From: Candidatus Omnitrophica bacterium CG07_land_8_20_14_0_80_50_8
Lineage (GTDB): Bacteria > Omnitrophota > Gorgyraeia > 2-02-FULL-51-18
Length of the DNA stretch: 6,033 nt
Reading direction: 5' to 3'
NCBI GenBank assembly: GCA_002779345.1
Contig: PEWW01000075.1
Span: 3,417 to 9,449, forward strand
This document shows positions 1-6,033 of this stretch, one piece after another. A model generated the notes under the pieces. That model saw only the letters and a program-made list of their open reading frames with translations, was not told where the DNA came from and ran no database searches. The position numbers and the translations under genes are program-made. Within the stretch, counting starts at the first letter, position 1. The number at the start of each line of letters is the position of its first letter.

Positions 1-1708
1 CGACCCTTCGCCGGTAGCGTATAGACTGGAATAAAAATTTTCGTTCAATCACGGAAAATTTCTTTATCCATGATTCGGGATCTTCTTTCGAGCCCGCGTC
101 CGAATAGGCGTTGAATCCCGGCCTAGAACACATCATTGGGACTAGCGTAACGGCGCATGCCATTGATACTAAAAGAGATACAACAATTGTCGAGGCCATG
201 CCCGAATAGAGCTTTTGTAACACCTGTCCCATAAAAACAAGCGGCAAAAAAACGATCACCACGGTCAGTGTGGAGGCCACGACCGCCAGGAACATCTCAC
301 TGCTTCCCTGGACCGAAGAGGGAATGATCGCGTTGCCCGTTTCTCTTTTTTTTAGGATGTTTTCAAAAACAACGATAGAATTATCAACAAGCATTCCTAC
401 GCCCAAAGCCAGCCCGAATAGCGTCATCACATTGATCGTAAGCCCGTAGTTCTTCATAAAAATAAATGTCCCCACCACCGACACCGGTATAGGAAAAGTG
501 ACTATAATAATGGACCGAAACTTTTTATAAACTATTAAGGTGGTTACAAGTCCGATAAATAGGATGTATAAGAATGTATCTTTGGCAAACAAAGTCAAAA
601 CGATCAAAGTAATAACCGTTGTAAGCAACCTTACATTCAATTTAAAAAGGAAAATAAAGAATATCAGGATAATGAGTACGATCCCCTGCATGAGAGATTC
701 TTGAAGATTGTTAATGGCCTTTTTAATGAATTCAGCCTGGTTGGAGGTCACCACCAAATGAATATCTCGCGGCAATTTAACTTTGATCTTTTCTATCTGG
801 GCCAAAAGCTCTTTGGCAACCGTGATAGTATTTTTAGTGCTTTCCTTCTGAATGTAAATCGTAACGACCGGCCGGACGTCGAGACGCGAATATTCGTTGG
901 GCTCTAAGAACGAATCCTTCACATTGGCGATGTCCTTCACGCGGATAATGGAGCCCGCGGGGGTCCGGCGAAGGGCCATGTTCTTGATCTGGTCTATGGA
1001 GTCAAATTCACCTATCATGCGCACTAAATAGCGGTCCGTGGATCGCTTCACTTCGCCTGAAAGAAGATTCAGATTGTTTGAGCCGAGGATGCCCGTGACT
1101 TCATCGATCGGAATTCCGTACGCGGCAAGTCTCACTTGGTCCACTTCAACCAATATTTTCCTCTCGCGGCCGCCCGCGACTTCGACATTTGCCACGCCGG
1201 GCACGCGTTTCAAATTTTCCTTCATTGCCTGATCAACGATTTTCCGGATATCTTCCGTGGTCCGCCGTTCACTGGTGGCCGCCAGAATAAATACGGGTAC
1301 ATCGACTTGCTGAAATTGCGCGATGACCGGTTTTTCTATTTCCCTTGGGAGTCGATTTTTTATTTTCGCGAATTTTTCACGGACGTCAAGCGCCGCGAAA
1401 TCCATGTTGGTGCCGGATTGAAAACTTAAAACGACCGTCGATTCCCCTTCTTTGGATATCGATAAAAGCTGTTCCAGGTTACTCACGGTCGCCACTGCTT
1501 CTTCGACGAGCTTTGTGACCTGTTCCTCAACATCCGTCGGCGGTATCCCGCCGCGTACCTGGATAATGATACTGATCTGGCCGAAAGAGGTATTGGGATA
1601 AAGCTCGACGGGAAGTTTAAGAAGAGACACCGCTCCGAAGAGAAGGACGATCAGGGTGACCATAAAAACCGTGATAGGTTTTTTGATTGATATTTCGGGA
1701 AGATTCAC
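1..1708 (-). CDS. Second RND efflux transporter permease (RND2), N-terminal 569 residues, 3' partial
   Basis: This is the first half of a second HAE-type RND pump, paralogous to RND1, read on the minus strand from GTG at 1708-1706 to the window edge without a stop or frameshift. The start is well fixed: an in-frame TAA sits at 1723-1721, no other start codon lies between, and the N-terminus (NLPEISIKKPITVFMVT) aligns with that of RND1. No strong Shine-Dalgarno precedes it, only GC-rich GGCGGG, so it probably depends on coupling through the GTGA overlap. Visible parts: TM1 about 12-29, first porter domain about 30-338 (SKEGES, GTNMDFAALDVREK, VPGVANVEVAGG, IGEFDSID), TM2 about 342-355, an extra hydrophobic hairpin about 357-394, TM3 about 399-418, TM4 about 430-449 (GLALGVGMLVDNSIVVFEN, D442 equivalent to AcrB D407), TM5 about 472-492, TM6 about 505-526, and the start of the cytoplasmic linker. 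TM7 onwards is outside the window. The partner is probably RND1 and the shared adaptor. Confidence 0.95.
   Translation of the reverse strand, partial: MNLPEISIKKPITVFMVTLIVLLFGAVSLLKLPVELYPNTSFGQISIIIQVRGGIPPTDVEEQVTKLVEEAVATVSNLEQLLSISKEGESTVVLSFQSGTNMDFAALDVREKFAKIKNRLPREIEKPVIAQFQQVDVPVFILAATSERRTTEDIRKIVDQAMKENLKRVPGVANVEVAGGRERKILVEVDQVRLAAYGIPIDEVTGILGSNNLNLLSGEVKRSTDRYLVRMIGEFDSIDQIKNMALRRTPAGSIIRVKDIANVKDSFLEPNEYSRLDVRPVVTIYIQKESTKNTITVAKELLAQIEKIKVKLPRDIHLVVTSNQAEFIKKAINNLQESLMQGIVLIILIFFIFLFKLNVRLLTTVITLIVLTLFAKDTFLYILFIGLVTTLIVYKKFRSIIIVTFPIPVSVVGTFIFMKNYGLTINVMTLFGLALGVGMLVDNSIVVFENILKKRETGNAIIPSSVQGSSEMFLAVVASTLTVVIVFLPLVFMGQVLQKLYSGMASTIVVSLLVSMACAVTLVPMMCSRPGFNAYSDAGSKEDPESWIKKFSVIERKFLFQSIRYRRRV
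1705..1708 (-). promoter_or_regulatory. GTGA stop/start overlap coupling RND1 and RND2
   Basis: The RND1 stop TGA (1707-1705) and the RND2 start GTG (1708-1706) share bases within GTGA. RND2 has only a GC-rich, non-consensus upstream stretch, so reinitiation by ribosomes finishing RND1 is the likely mode. This favours closely linked production of the two pumps. Confidence 0.8.
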
Positions 1709-4700
1709 TTGGCCCGCCGCTTAAACCGTTCCGCGATCTCGCTGGTGCCAACATAGATGGATGGGACAACGACCAAAGTTAAAAAAGTAGCGACGAGAAT
1801 ACCGCCGACCGCGGTCACACCCAGAGGCGCCTGGAGAGAGTCTTCCCCTTTGGCGAGCGCGAGTGGTAAAGCGCCAAAGGCTGACGAAAACGCGGTCATT
1901 AAGATAGGCCTTAGGCGTGTTTTACCGGCCTTGATCGTCGCCTCGTACAACGACATCCCGTCACCTCTCAATTGATTGGTATAGTCGATGAGGATGATCC
2001 CATTATTGACGACAATACCCCCTAAAAGGATCATACCCAAAATAGCCACCATACTGATCGGGGTATTGAACGCCCAAAGCGACAAGGCTACGCCAATGAG
2101 TGACAAGGGAAGACAAAACATAATAATAAACGGCTGCCACAAGGACTCAAACTGGGCAGCCATGACCATATAAACGAGGATCACCGCCAAGATTAAAGCA
2201 AAGATCAGGCTTGAAAACGATTCATGGATTTCCTGGCTTTCTCCCGCGATTTGGATCGAATACCGTTCTGGGATGGTCAGATTCTGGATCTGGGATTGCA
2301 CATCCGCAACGATGTCCTTGAGGTTTCGATCATGGATTTTCGCGTAAAGTTGCAAGGTTCGCTCCTGGGATTCTCTTTTAATTTCGCTCGGACCTTTACC
2401 GCGGGTAAACTTCACGAAATCAGCGAGCGGCACGTCTATATCCAAAGGAGAACGGACCATCAGGAGTCCGAGCTTTTTAAGTTGGTCCCGATCCGCCGCC
2501 TTGAGCTGGACCCGAATATCAATTTCACGGCCTTCCTCTTTAAACTTGCTCGCCGTGATACCTTTCATCGCGATATTCGCCGCTTGCGCGATATTCACGA
2601 CCGATAACCGGTAAAAACTGGCGCGGTCCTTATTGATAGAGATCTTAGTTTCCGGAAACGGTTCCGCCAGGTTGTTGGCTACTCCATAGATCCCCGGGAT
2701 GTTCGAGATCTTTTCCTGCGCTTGATGCATGAGATGTGTAAGCTCTTCAAGTTTAGGACCCTTGACATTAATGATGATGGGGGCATCACTGCCCGAAGAC
2801 CCTACGTCGAACGCGCTTTCATTCAGGCTGTAGCTGAGCCGCGCCGGCTGGATGCTTTGCTTGCCTTCGGAAAATTCAAAATACCTCCGGATCTCCTCGA
2901 CCGCCTCGTTTGTCGTAGTTTTACGGTCGGCTTTTAAGTTGACGATTAATTCCGCCTGGTTAGCGCCAAAACTCTCAATGACTTGTTTGGTATCACTGTC
3001 TTTGTCGGAGCCCACCACGACAGAGATGGTCTCAATATCCGGCATCCGTTTTATATAATTTTCGAGTTTCTTTGATATCTCATTGGTATATTCAACCCGC
3101 ATCCCGACGGGCAGATCAATTTTTATTGTAAATTCACCCTGGTCTATTTTCGGTAAAAGGATTTTATCAACTCCGTACATGAGGTAACACATACTTCCCA
3201 CAAATATTCCTAACACGACCAAAAGATAAATCCATTTTCTTTTGAGAAATGCGGGCAATATCTTGTCGTACGCCCGCTCCATCATACGAATAGGCAGCGA
3301 GGCCTTTTCCAGGATCGCTTCGACAGGGCTTCGGCCCTTGGAGGAGCCGCTCTCATCATGGATATCCCGCTTGGTTAAAGCGGATTTGCCCCCGAGCTTA
3401 TTGATCATCATCGGAAGAAGCGAGAAGGCGATAACGGCGGAAATGATCTGGGTGACGACAACCACGAGAGCCAATTGTTTGAAAAGCTGCCCGGCAATTC
3501 CCGTCACAAAAACGATGGGCAAGAAAACGGAGACGGTCGTCAGCGTCGATGCGATCATCGGCGCCATCATCTCTTCTGCGCCAACGATCGCCGATGCGCC
3601 GATGCCTTCTTGAGGATTTTCCCTGAATTTTCGGTAAATATTCTCGATCACACAGACGGCGTTATCTAAAAGCATACCCACGCCAAGCGCGATACCACCC
3701 ATCGATATAACGTTCAGCGAAATATGCATAAAATACATAAGTGTAAAAGTCGCTAAGACGGTGACGGGGGTGATGGTCACCACCAGCGCTGAATTTTTAA
3801 AATCCCTTAAGAAAAGGATCAGGACCAAAAAAGCGAGGACGCCTCCCTGGACTCCGGCGTCCTTCACCCCGCCCAATGCGTTGTTAACGGACTTTGACTG
3901 GTCGGAAATCACATCAATACGGATATCTTTCGGAAGTTGCGCTTTCAGATCAATGAGTTTTTTCTTAATACCGTTGGTCACCTGAACGACGTTTGCCTGG
4001 GCTTGTTTCTGGATCGAAAGCGTCACGTTTTCAAGACCGTTGAAACGGGAGAAACTCGTTCTGTCTTTGATCGTCCGGCTGACGCTGGCGACATCCTTTA
4101 AAAAAATCAGGCGATTGGAAGGATCGTTCTCGGATGGGTTTCTCTGGTACGCGTTACTGGATTGATTGGTCGGTTCATTCCGAATAGGGATTTGACCTAT
4201 TTCATCGATATGCTTGAATTCTCCCAAAGTTCGAACAAGGTATTCATAAAAACTTTCCTTAATGGTCCCCCCCGGAAAATTTAGGTTTGCCGCACTGATA
4301 GCGTCCGAAACCTCAGTGATCGCGACGCCTGAAGCCTTGAGTTTGCCTTGGTCCACGTCCACCAGGATCTGCTCTTTTGCGCCGCCCGAAATACTCGCCG
4401 ACGCGACTCCTTGGATCTTCTCGATCTCGTCTTTGAACCATTTGCGGGACAACTCTCGAAGCTGGATAGGACTTCGTTCGGGGCTCGAAATACTGATAAC
4501 CATCACGGGCTTCTCGAAAGGATTATATTTTAAAACCACCGGTTCTTGAGTATCACGGGGAAGACGCTCTTTGATGAGGTCGATTTTTTCGCGGACCGAA
4601 AGCGAAGCGTAATCCATGTTTTGGTCCCATCCAAATTCAACCAACACCAAAGAAAGTCCCTCTTTAGAAGTAGAACTTACTTTTCTTAAGCCGGAAATCC

Positions 4701-4917
4701 CGCCGACCGCCTCTTCGATGGGTTTTGTGATGAGCGTTTCGATCTCTTCAGGCGCCGCATTTTCATAGGGGGTCACGATGGACATTTGCGGATACGAAAT
4801 AGGTGGGAACAATTCCTGGGACAAAAGCTTAAAAGAAATAATGCCAAAAAGAACTACCCCGATATAAACCATCAGGGTCGTGACGGGACGGCGTATGGAC
4901 TTTTCAGGAAGGCTCAC
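1705..4917 (-). CDS. RND efflux transporter permease, HAE/AcrB type (RND1), complete
   Basis: This 1070-aa inner-membrane RND pump probably uses the proton gradient to export drugs or other amphiphiles from the periplasm through the adaptor upstream. It shows the two-fold RND plan: TM1 about 13-30, porter domain about 32-345, TM2-TM6 about 358-503, a cytoplasmic linker about 504-560, TM7 about 562-583, second porter domain about 585-898, and TM8-TM12 about 903-1056. TM4 reads GVGMLLDNAVCVIEN with D418 at the AcrB D407 position and Asn at D408. TM10 reads VVNNGIILIDY with N971 where AcrB has K940. TM11 RLRPILMT keeps the R971 and T978 equivalents (R1001, T1008). Length is slightly above the usual ~1040 aa, partly because of an Asn/Ser-rich loop at 247-268. 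The start is GTG (4917-4915), with GGAGG (4929-4925) 7 nt upstream; RND2 has a matching N-terminus (xLPExSIxxP). The stop TGA overlaps the RND2 start. Substrate unknown. Confidence 0.97.
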   Translation of the reverse strand: MSLPEKSIRRPVTTLMVYIGVVLFGIISFKLLSQELFPPISYPQMSIVTPYENAAPEEIETLITKPIEEAVGGISGLRKVSSTSKEGLSLVLVEFGWDQNMDYASLSVREKIDLIKERLPRDTQEPVVLKYNPFEKPVMVISISSPERSPIQLRELSRKWFKDEIEKIQGVASASISGGAKEQILVDVDQGKLKASGVAITEVSDAISAANLNFPGGTIKESFYEYLVRTLGEFKHIDEIGQIPIRNEPTNQSSNAYQRNPSENDPSNRLIFLKDVASVSRTIKDRTSFSRFNGLENVTLSIQKQAQANVVQVTNGIKKKLIDLKAQLPKDIRIDVISDQSKSVNNALGGVKDAGVQGGVLAFLVLILFLRDFKNSALVVTITPVTVLATFTLMYFMHISLNVISMGGIALGVGMLLDNAVCVIENIYRKFRENPQEGIGASAIVGAEEMMAPMIASTLTTVSVFLPIVFVTGIAGQLFKQLALVVVVTQIISAVIAFSLLPMMINKLGGKSALTKRDIHDESGSSKGRSPVEAILEKASLPIRMMERAYDKILPAFLKRKWIYLLVVLGIFVGSMCYLMYGVDKILLPKIDQGEFTIKIDLPVGMRVEYTNEISKKLENYIKRMPDIETISVVVGSDKDSDTKQVIESFGANQAELIVNLKADRKTTTNEAVEEIRRYFEFSEGKQSIQPARLSYSLNESAFDVGSSGSDAPIIINVKGPKLEELTHLMHQAQEKISNIPGIYGVANNLAEPFPETKISINKDRASFYRLSVVNIAQAANIAMKGITASKFKEEGREIDIRVQLKAADRDQLKKLGLLMVRSPLDIDVPLADFVKFTRGKGPSEIKRESQERTLQLYAKIHDRNLKDIVADVQSQIQNLTIPERYSIQIAGESQEIHESFSSLIFALILAVILVYMVMAAQFESLWQPFIIMFCLPLSLIGVALSLWAFNTPISMVAILGMILLGGIVVNNGIILIDYTNQLRGDGMSLYEATIKAGKTRLRPILMTAFSSAFGALPLALAKGEDSLQAPLGVTAVGGILVATFLTLVVVPSIYVGTSEIAERFKRRAK

Positions 4918-4924
4918 CCCACCG

Positions 4925-4929
4925 CCTCC
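4925..4929 (-). promoter_or_regulatory. Shine-Dalgarno of RND1
   Basis: GGAGG on the minus strand lies 7 nt before the GTG at 4917-4915. It is a strong match to the anti-Shine-Dalgarno and decides the GTG start. It also forms part of the 3' arm of the outer stem of the spacer, so it can be masked by base pairing. Confidence 0.8.
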
Positions 4930-4933
4930 GTTT

Positions 4934-4948
4934 GAAAAAGAATTTTTC
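4934..4948. repeat. Short A/T-rich hairpin
   Basis: GAAAAA and TTTTTC flank a 3-nt loop, forming a weak 6-bp stem next to the GC-rich palindrome and sharing its last base pair position (4948). On the coding strand it lies just upstream of the RND1 ribosome binding site. It is probably only marginally stable by itself; it counts as the third helix inside the outer stem. Confidence 0.45.
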
Positions 4949-4966
4949 GTCCGCCAGTGGCGGACG
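4948..4966. repeat. Perfect 19-bp palindrome/hairpin in the operon spacer
   Basis: CGTCCGCCA and TGGCGGACG are exact reverse complements around a single central base. As RNA this gives an 8-bp GC-rich stem with a 3-nt loop. On the coding strand it is followed by AAAAATTCTTTTT, not an uninterrupted T-tract, so it is a poor intrinsic terminator. It could be a REP-like repeat, a partial attenuator, an mRNA-stabilising stem or a protein-binding palindrome. Confidence 0.7.
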
Positions 4967-5016
4967 GGCCCGCCAATGGCTTAGTGATCTTACCGTCTGA
5001 GATGGCGCGGCGGGCC
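4967..5016. repeat. 8-bp inverted repeat with 34-nt loop
   Basis: GGCCCGCC at 4967-4974 is the exact reverse complement of GGCGGGCC at 5009-5016. It abuts the 19-bp palindrome with no intervening base, so the two stems could stack in RNA. The loop contains ATCT/AGAT complementarity but no strong internal helix that I can see. Confidence 0.6.
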
Positions 5017-5032
5017 AACGGAGGTGGTGGGG

Positions 5033-6033
5033 TCAAAAAATTCCCTCTTGAGTTTCTGTAATTTCTACTTTGGACTTATCCTGAAGCTCTTGTTCGACAT
5101 CCACCACAATAAGATCCCCTTCTTCTACGCCTTCTTTCACTTCGATGGCATCCGGGGTGGCATAACTGACTTCAATCGTGCGTACTTCAATAGTTCCAAA
5201 AGTAGTTTTGGGTTCTTCCACAGCTTCCTGCACGTCCTTGGCGCCGCCTTTTCGTTTCTTCGTTTTATCTTTCACTTTTTTATCCAAACTCAACTGGTCT
5301 TCGGCCTTATCCGTGGTTTGACCCGGTTTGGCTTCCTCCACATGGACAATGTACGCAAGATACTGGTCTTCCTTCTTCTTGAAACTGGAGCTCGGAATGA
5401 CCAGCGCCTGCTCCTTTTCATAAACCAGCACGTTCACGCGGCCAAACATGCCGGATTTAATTTTTTCGTCGGCGTTGGCAATTTTGGACGTGACCTTCAA
5501 AGTCCGTGAACGCCCTTCCACGAGGGGAGATACGGATTCGACCTGACCTTTAAAAACCTGGTCAGGATAAGAATCAACCACGACTTCCACATTTTGGCCT
5601 TCCTTGACTTTCGCAATGTCCTTTTCGATCACCCCGAATTCCACGTAAACATCCTTCAAGTCCACAAAGGTGCCGACTTTATCCTGAGGAGAGACGAGCG
5701 AACCTTTGCTCACTTCCAGCGACCCAATATAACCGTCGCTCAATGCCACGAGATTCGTTTTATCCAATTCCGCTTTTGCGGATTGGTACTCCAACTGGCT
5801 TTGCTTTAATTTCGTCTCCACAATGGACCCTAATTCAAAAAGTTTGGTCTGCTTTTCAAGCTCCACTTTGGCGTACTCAAGCTTGAGCAAAGCCTCTTTT
5901 TGATCAAGACTCGCAATAATGTCACCCTGGGTAATTTTTTCCCCTTCCCTGAAATTAATATATTCCACATTCCCTGGAATCGGAAATTTTAGATCAAACT
6001 CATGAAAACCTTTGATCGTGCCCAGCGACGGCA
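5033..6033 (-). CDS. RND efflux periplasmic adaptor (membrane fusion protein, HlyD/AcrA-like), 5' partial
   Basis: This is the C-terminal 332 residues of a periplasmic adaptor that links an inner-membrane RND pump to an outer-membrane channel. The frame stays open to the window edge, so the signal peptide or lipobox and the true start lie beyond 6033. The GTG at 5968 is internal: in-frame coding continues upstream of it with an adaptor-like stretch (GTIKGFHEFDLKFPIPGNV). Domains in visible-residue numbering: first lipoyl half about 1-44 (EGEKITQGDIIASLDQ), a short alpha-helical hairpin about 44-93 rich in Lys, Glu and Leu, second lipoyl half about 94-125 (SDGYIGSLEVSKGSLVSP), beta-barrel about 128-211 with the family-typical SRTLKVTSKI and SGMFGRVNV strands, and a membrane-proximal domain about 212-332 ending in VEEGDLIVV. 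The membrane-proximal domain carries a charged insertion at about 232-277. The gene ends in TGA (5035-5033), next to the RND1 leader. The family call is firm; the substrate cannot be read. Confidence 0.93.
   Translation of the reverse strand, partial: PSLGTIKGFHEFDLKFPIPGNVEYINFREGEKITQGDIIASLDQKEALLKLEYAKVELEKQTKLFELGSIVETKLKQSQLEYQSAKAELDKTNLVALSDGYIGSLEVSKGSLVSPQDKVGTFVDLKDVYVEFGVIEKDIAKVKEGQNVEVVVDSYPDQVFKGQVESVSPLVEGRSRTLKVTSKIANADEKIKSGMFGRVNVLVYEKEQALVIPSSSFKKKEDQYLAYIVHVEEAKPGQTTDKAEDQLSLDKKVKDKTKKRKGGAKDVQEAVEEPKTTFGTIEVRTIEVSYATPDAIEVKEGVEEGDLIVVDVEQELQDKSKVEITETQEGIF

Larger units (their letters stand above)
4917..5032. repeat. 116-bp imperfect palindromic spacer element with 14-bp terminal inverted repeats
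   Basis: The whole adaptor-RND1 spacer plus the first base of the RND1 start codon is bounded by inverted repeats. The left arm, 4917-4930 (CCCCACCGCCTCCG), pairs with the right arm, 5019-5032 (CGGAGGTGGTGGGG), with one mismatch. Inside are an 8-bp inverted repeat (4967-4974 with 5009-5016), a 19-bp palindrome (4948-4966) and an A/T hairpin (4934-4948). The trinucleotide TCA (TGA on the coding strand) flanks both ends, at 4914-4916 and 5033-5035. This is the anatomy of a small non-autonomous mobile or REP-like element, or of a structured RNA leader. No transposase is present, and copies elsewhere cannot be tested from one window. Confidence 0.6.
4917..5032 (-). promoter_or_regulatory. Predicted RNA stem occluding the RND1 Shine-Dalgarno and start
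   Basis: In the transcript, the 14 nt just after the adaptor stop (CCCCACCACCUCCG) can pair with CGGAGGCGGUGGGG, which contains the GGAGG ribosome binding site and the G of the GUG start of RND1. Thirteen of 14 pairs are Watson-Crick, with one A-C mismatch. Three hairpins fall inside this closing stem, giving a multi-branched, cloverleaf-like outline. A ribosome terminating on the adaptor would cover the 5' arm and free the RND1 start, which would couple translation of the two. The pairing is seen in the sequence; the regulatory effect is inferred. Confidence 0.5.

Noticed and set aside
1..1708. RND2 as a pseudogene or frameshifted copy because of the unusual TM2-TM3 region
   Set aside because: I translated the whole stretch from 1708 to 2: one uninterrupted frame, with RND landmarks in register on both sides of the insertion and a plausible hydrophobic insert.
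1711..1718. GGCCCGCC near the RND1/RND2 junction matching the spacer inverted-repeat arm
   Set aside because: It is 8 nt long, encodes the ordinary C-terminal Arg/Ala codons of RND1, and has no partner arm or neighbouring palindrome. It is best explained as chance.
701..4549. Many other plus-strand open frames of 61-127 codons across RND1 and RND2
   Set aside because: All are antisense shadows of conserved RND coding sequence and none resembles a known protein.
4934..4966. Rho-independent terminator between adaptor and RND1
   Set aside because: The GC stem is followed on the coding strand by an A-run and only then TTCTTTTT. No continuous T-tract follows directly, and the downstream genes belong to the same system. 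On the plus strand no T-tract follows the stem either.
5024..5509. 161-codon plus-strand open frame opposite the adaptor, rich in Phe and His
   Set aside because: It lies antisense to a strongly conserved adaptor frame. Its Phe/His/Leu richness is what reverse-reading Lys/Glu-rich codons gives, and it has no recognisable domain.
5966..5968. GTG at 5968 as the adaptor start codon
   Set aside because: The frame is open upstream to the window edge and encodes the conserved start of the lipoyl domain. A start here would leave no signal peptide.

Overview
The window holds three genes of one operon, all on the minus strand, so transcription runs from high to low coordinates. In order they are a periplasmic adaptor (membrane fusion protein; 6033 to 5033, 5' end cut by the window edge), a complete RND inner-membrane efflux transporter (4917 to 1705, 1070 aa, called RND1 here), and the first 569 codons of a second, paralogous RND transporter (1708 to the window edge, RND2). 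This is the adaptor plus inner-membrane-pump part of a tripartite drug/solute efflux system, so the host is a diderm (Gram-negative-type) bacterium. No outer-membrane TolC-like channel, regulator or promoter lies in the window; these would be upstream of 6033 or downstream of 1. Base composition is mixed, with GC-rich soluble-domain stretches and AT-rich membrane segments. Both transporters begin with GTG. The protein style resembles HAE-type pumps of non-proteobacterial or uncultured diderm lineages, but I cannot name a phylum from this sequence.

The layout is compact. RND1 and RND2 overlap by 4 nt (GTGA, 1708-1705). One adaptor followed by two different RND pumps recalls MdtABC/MuxABC-type operons, in which the two pumps form a heterotrimer. 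The adaptor and RND1 are separated by 115 nt of unusual DNA. That gap is almost wholly inverted repeats: an outer 14-bp stem with one mismatch joins the bases just after the adaptor stop codon to the Shine-Dalgarno and first start-codon base of RND1, and it encloses three smaller hairpins. It can be read as a translation-gating RNA structure or as a small inserted palindromic (MITE/REP-like) element flanked by a TGA duplication. Taking the element out in thought restores a TTGA stop/start overlap like the GTGA one downstream.

The main protein-level oddity is RND2. Relative to RND1 and AcrB it carries about 40 extra residues between TM2 and TM3 that form a second hydrophobic hairpin. The adaptor carries a lysine/glutamate-rich insertion in its membrane-proximal domain, and RND1 has an Asn/Ser-rich loop in its porter domain. 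No tRNA, rRNA, CRISPR array or transposase gene was seen. Apart from the 115-nt spacer, every base is coding.
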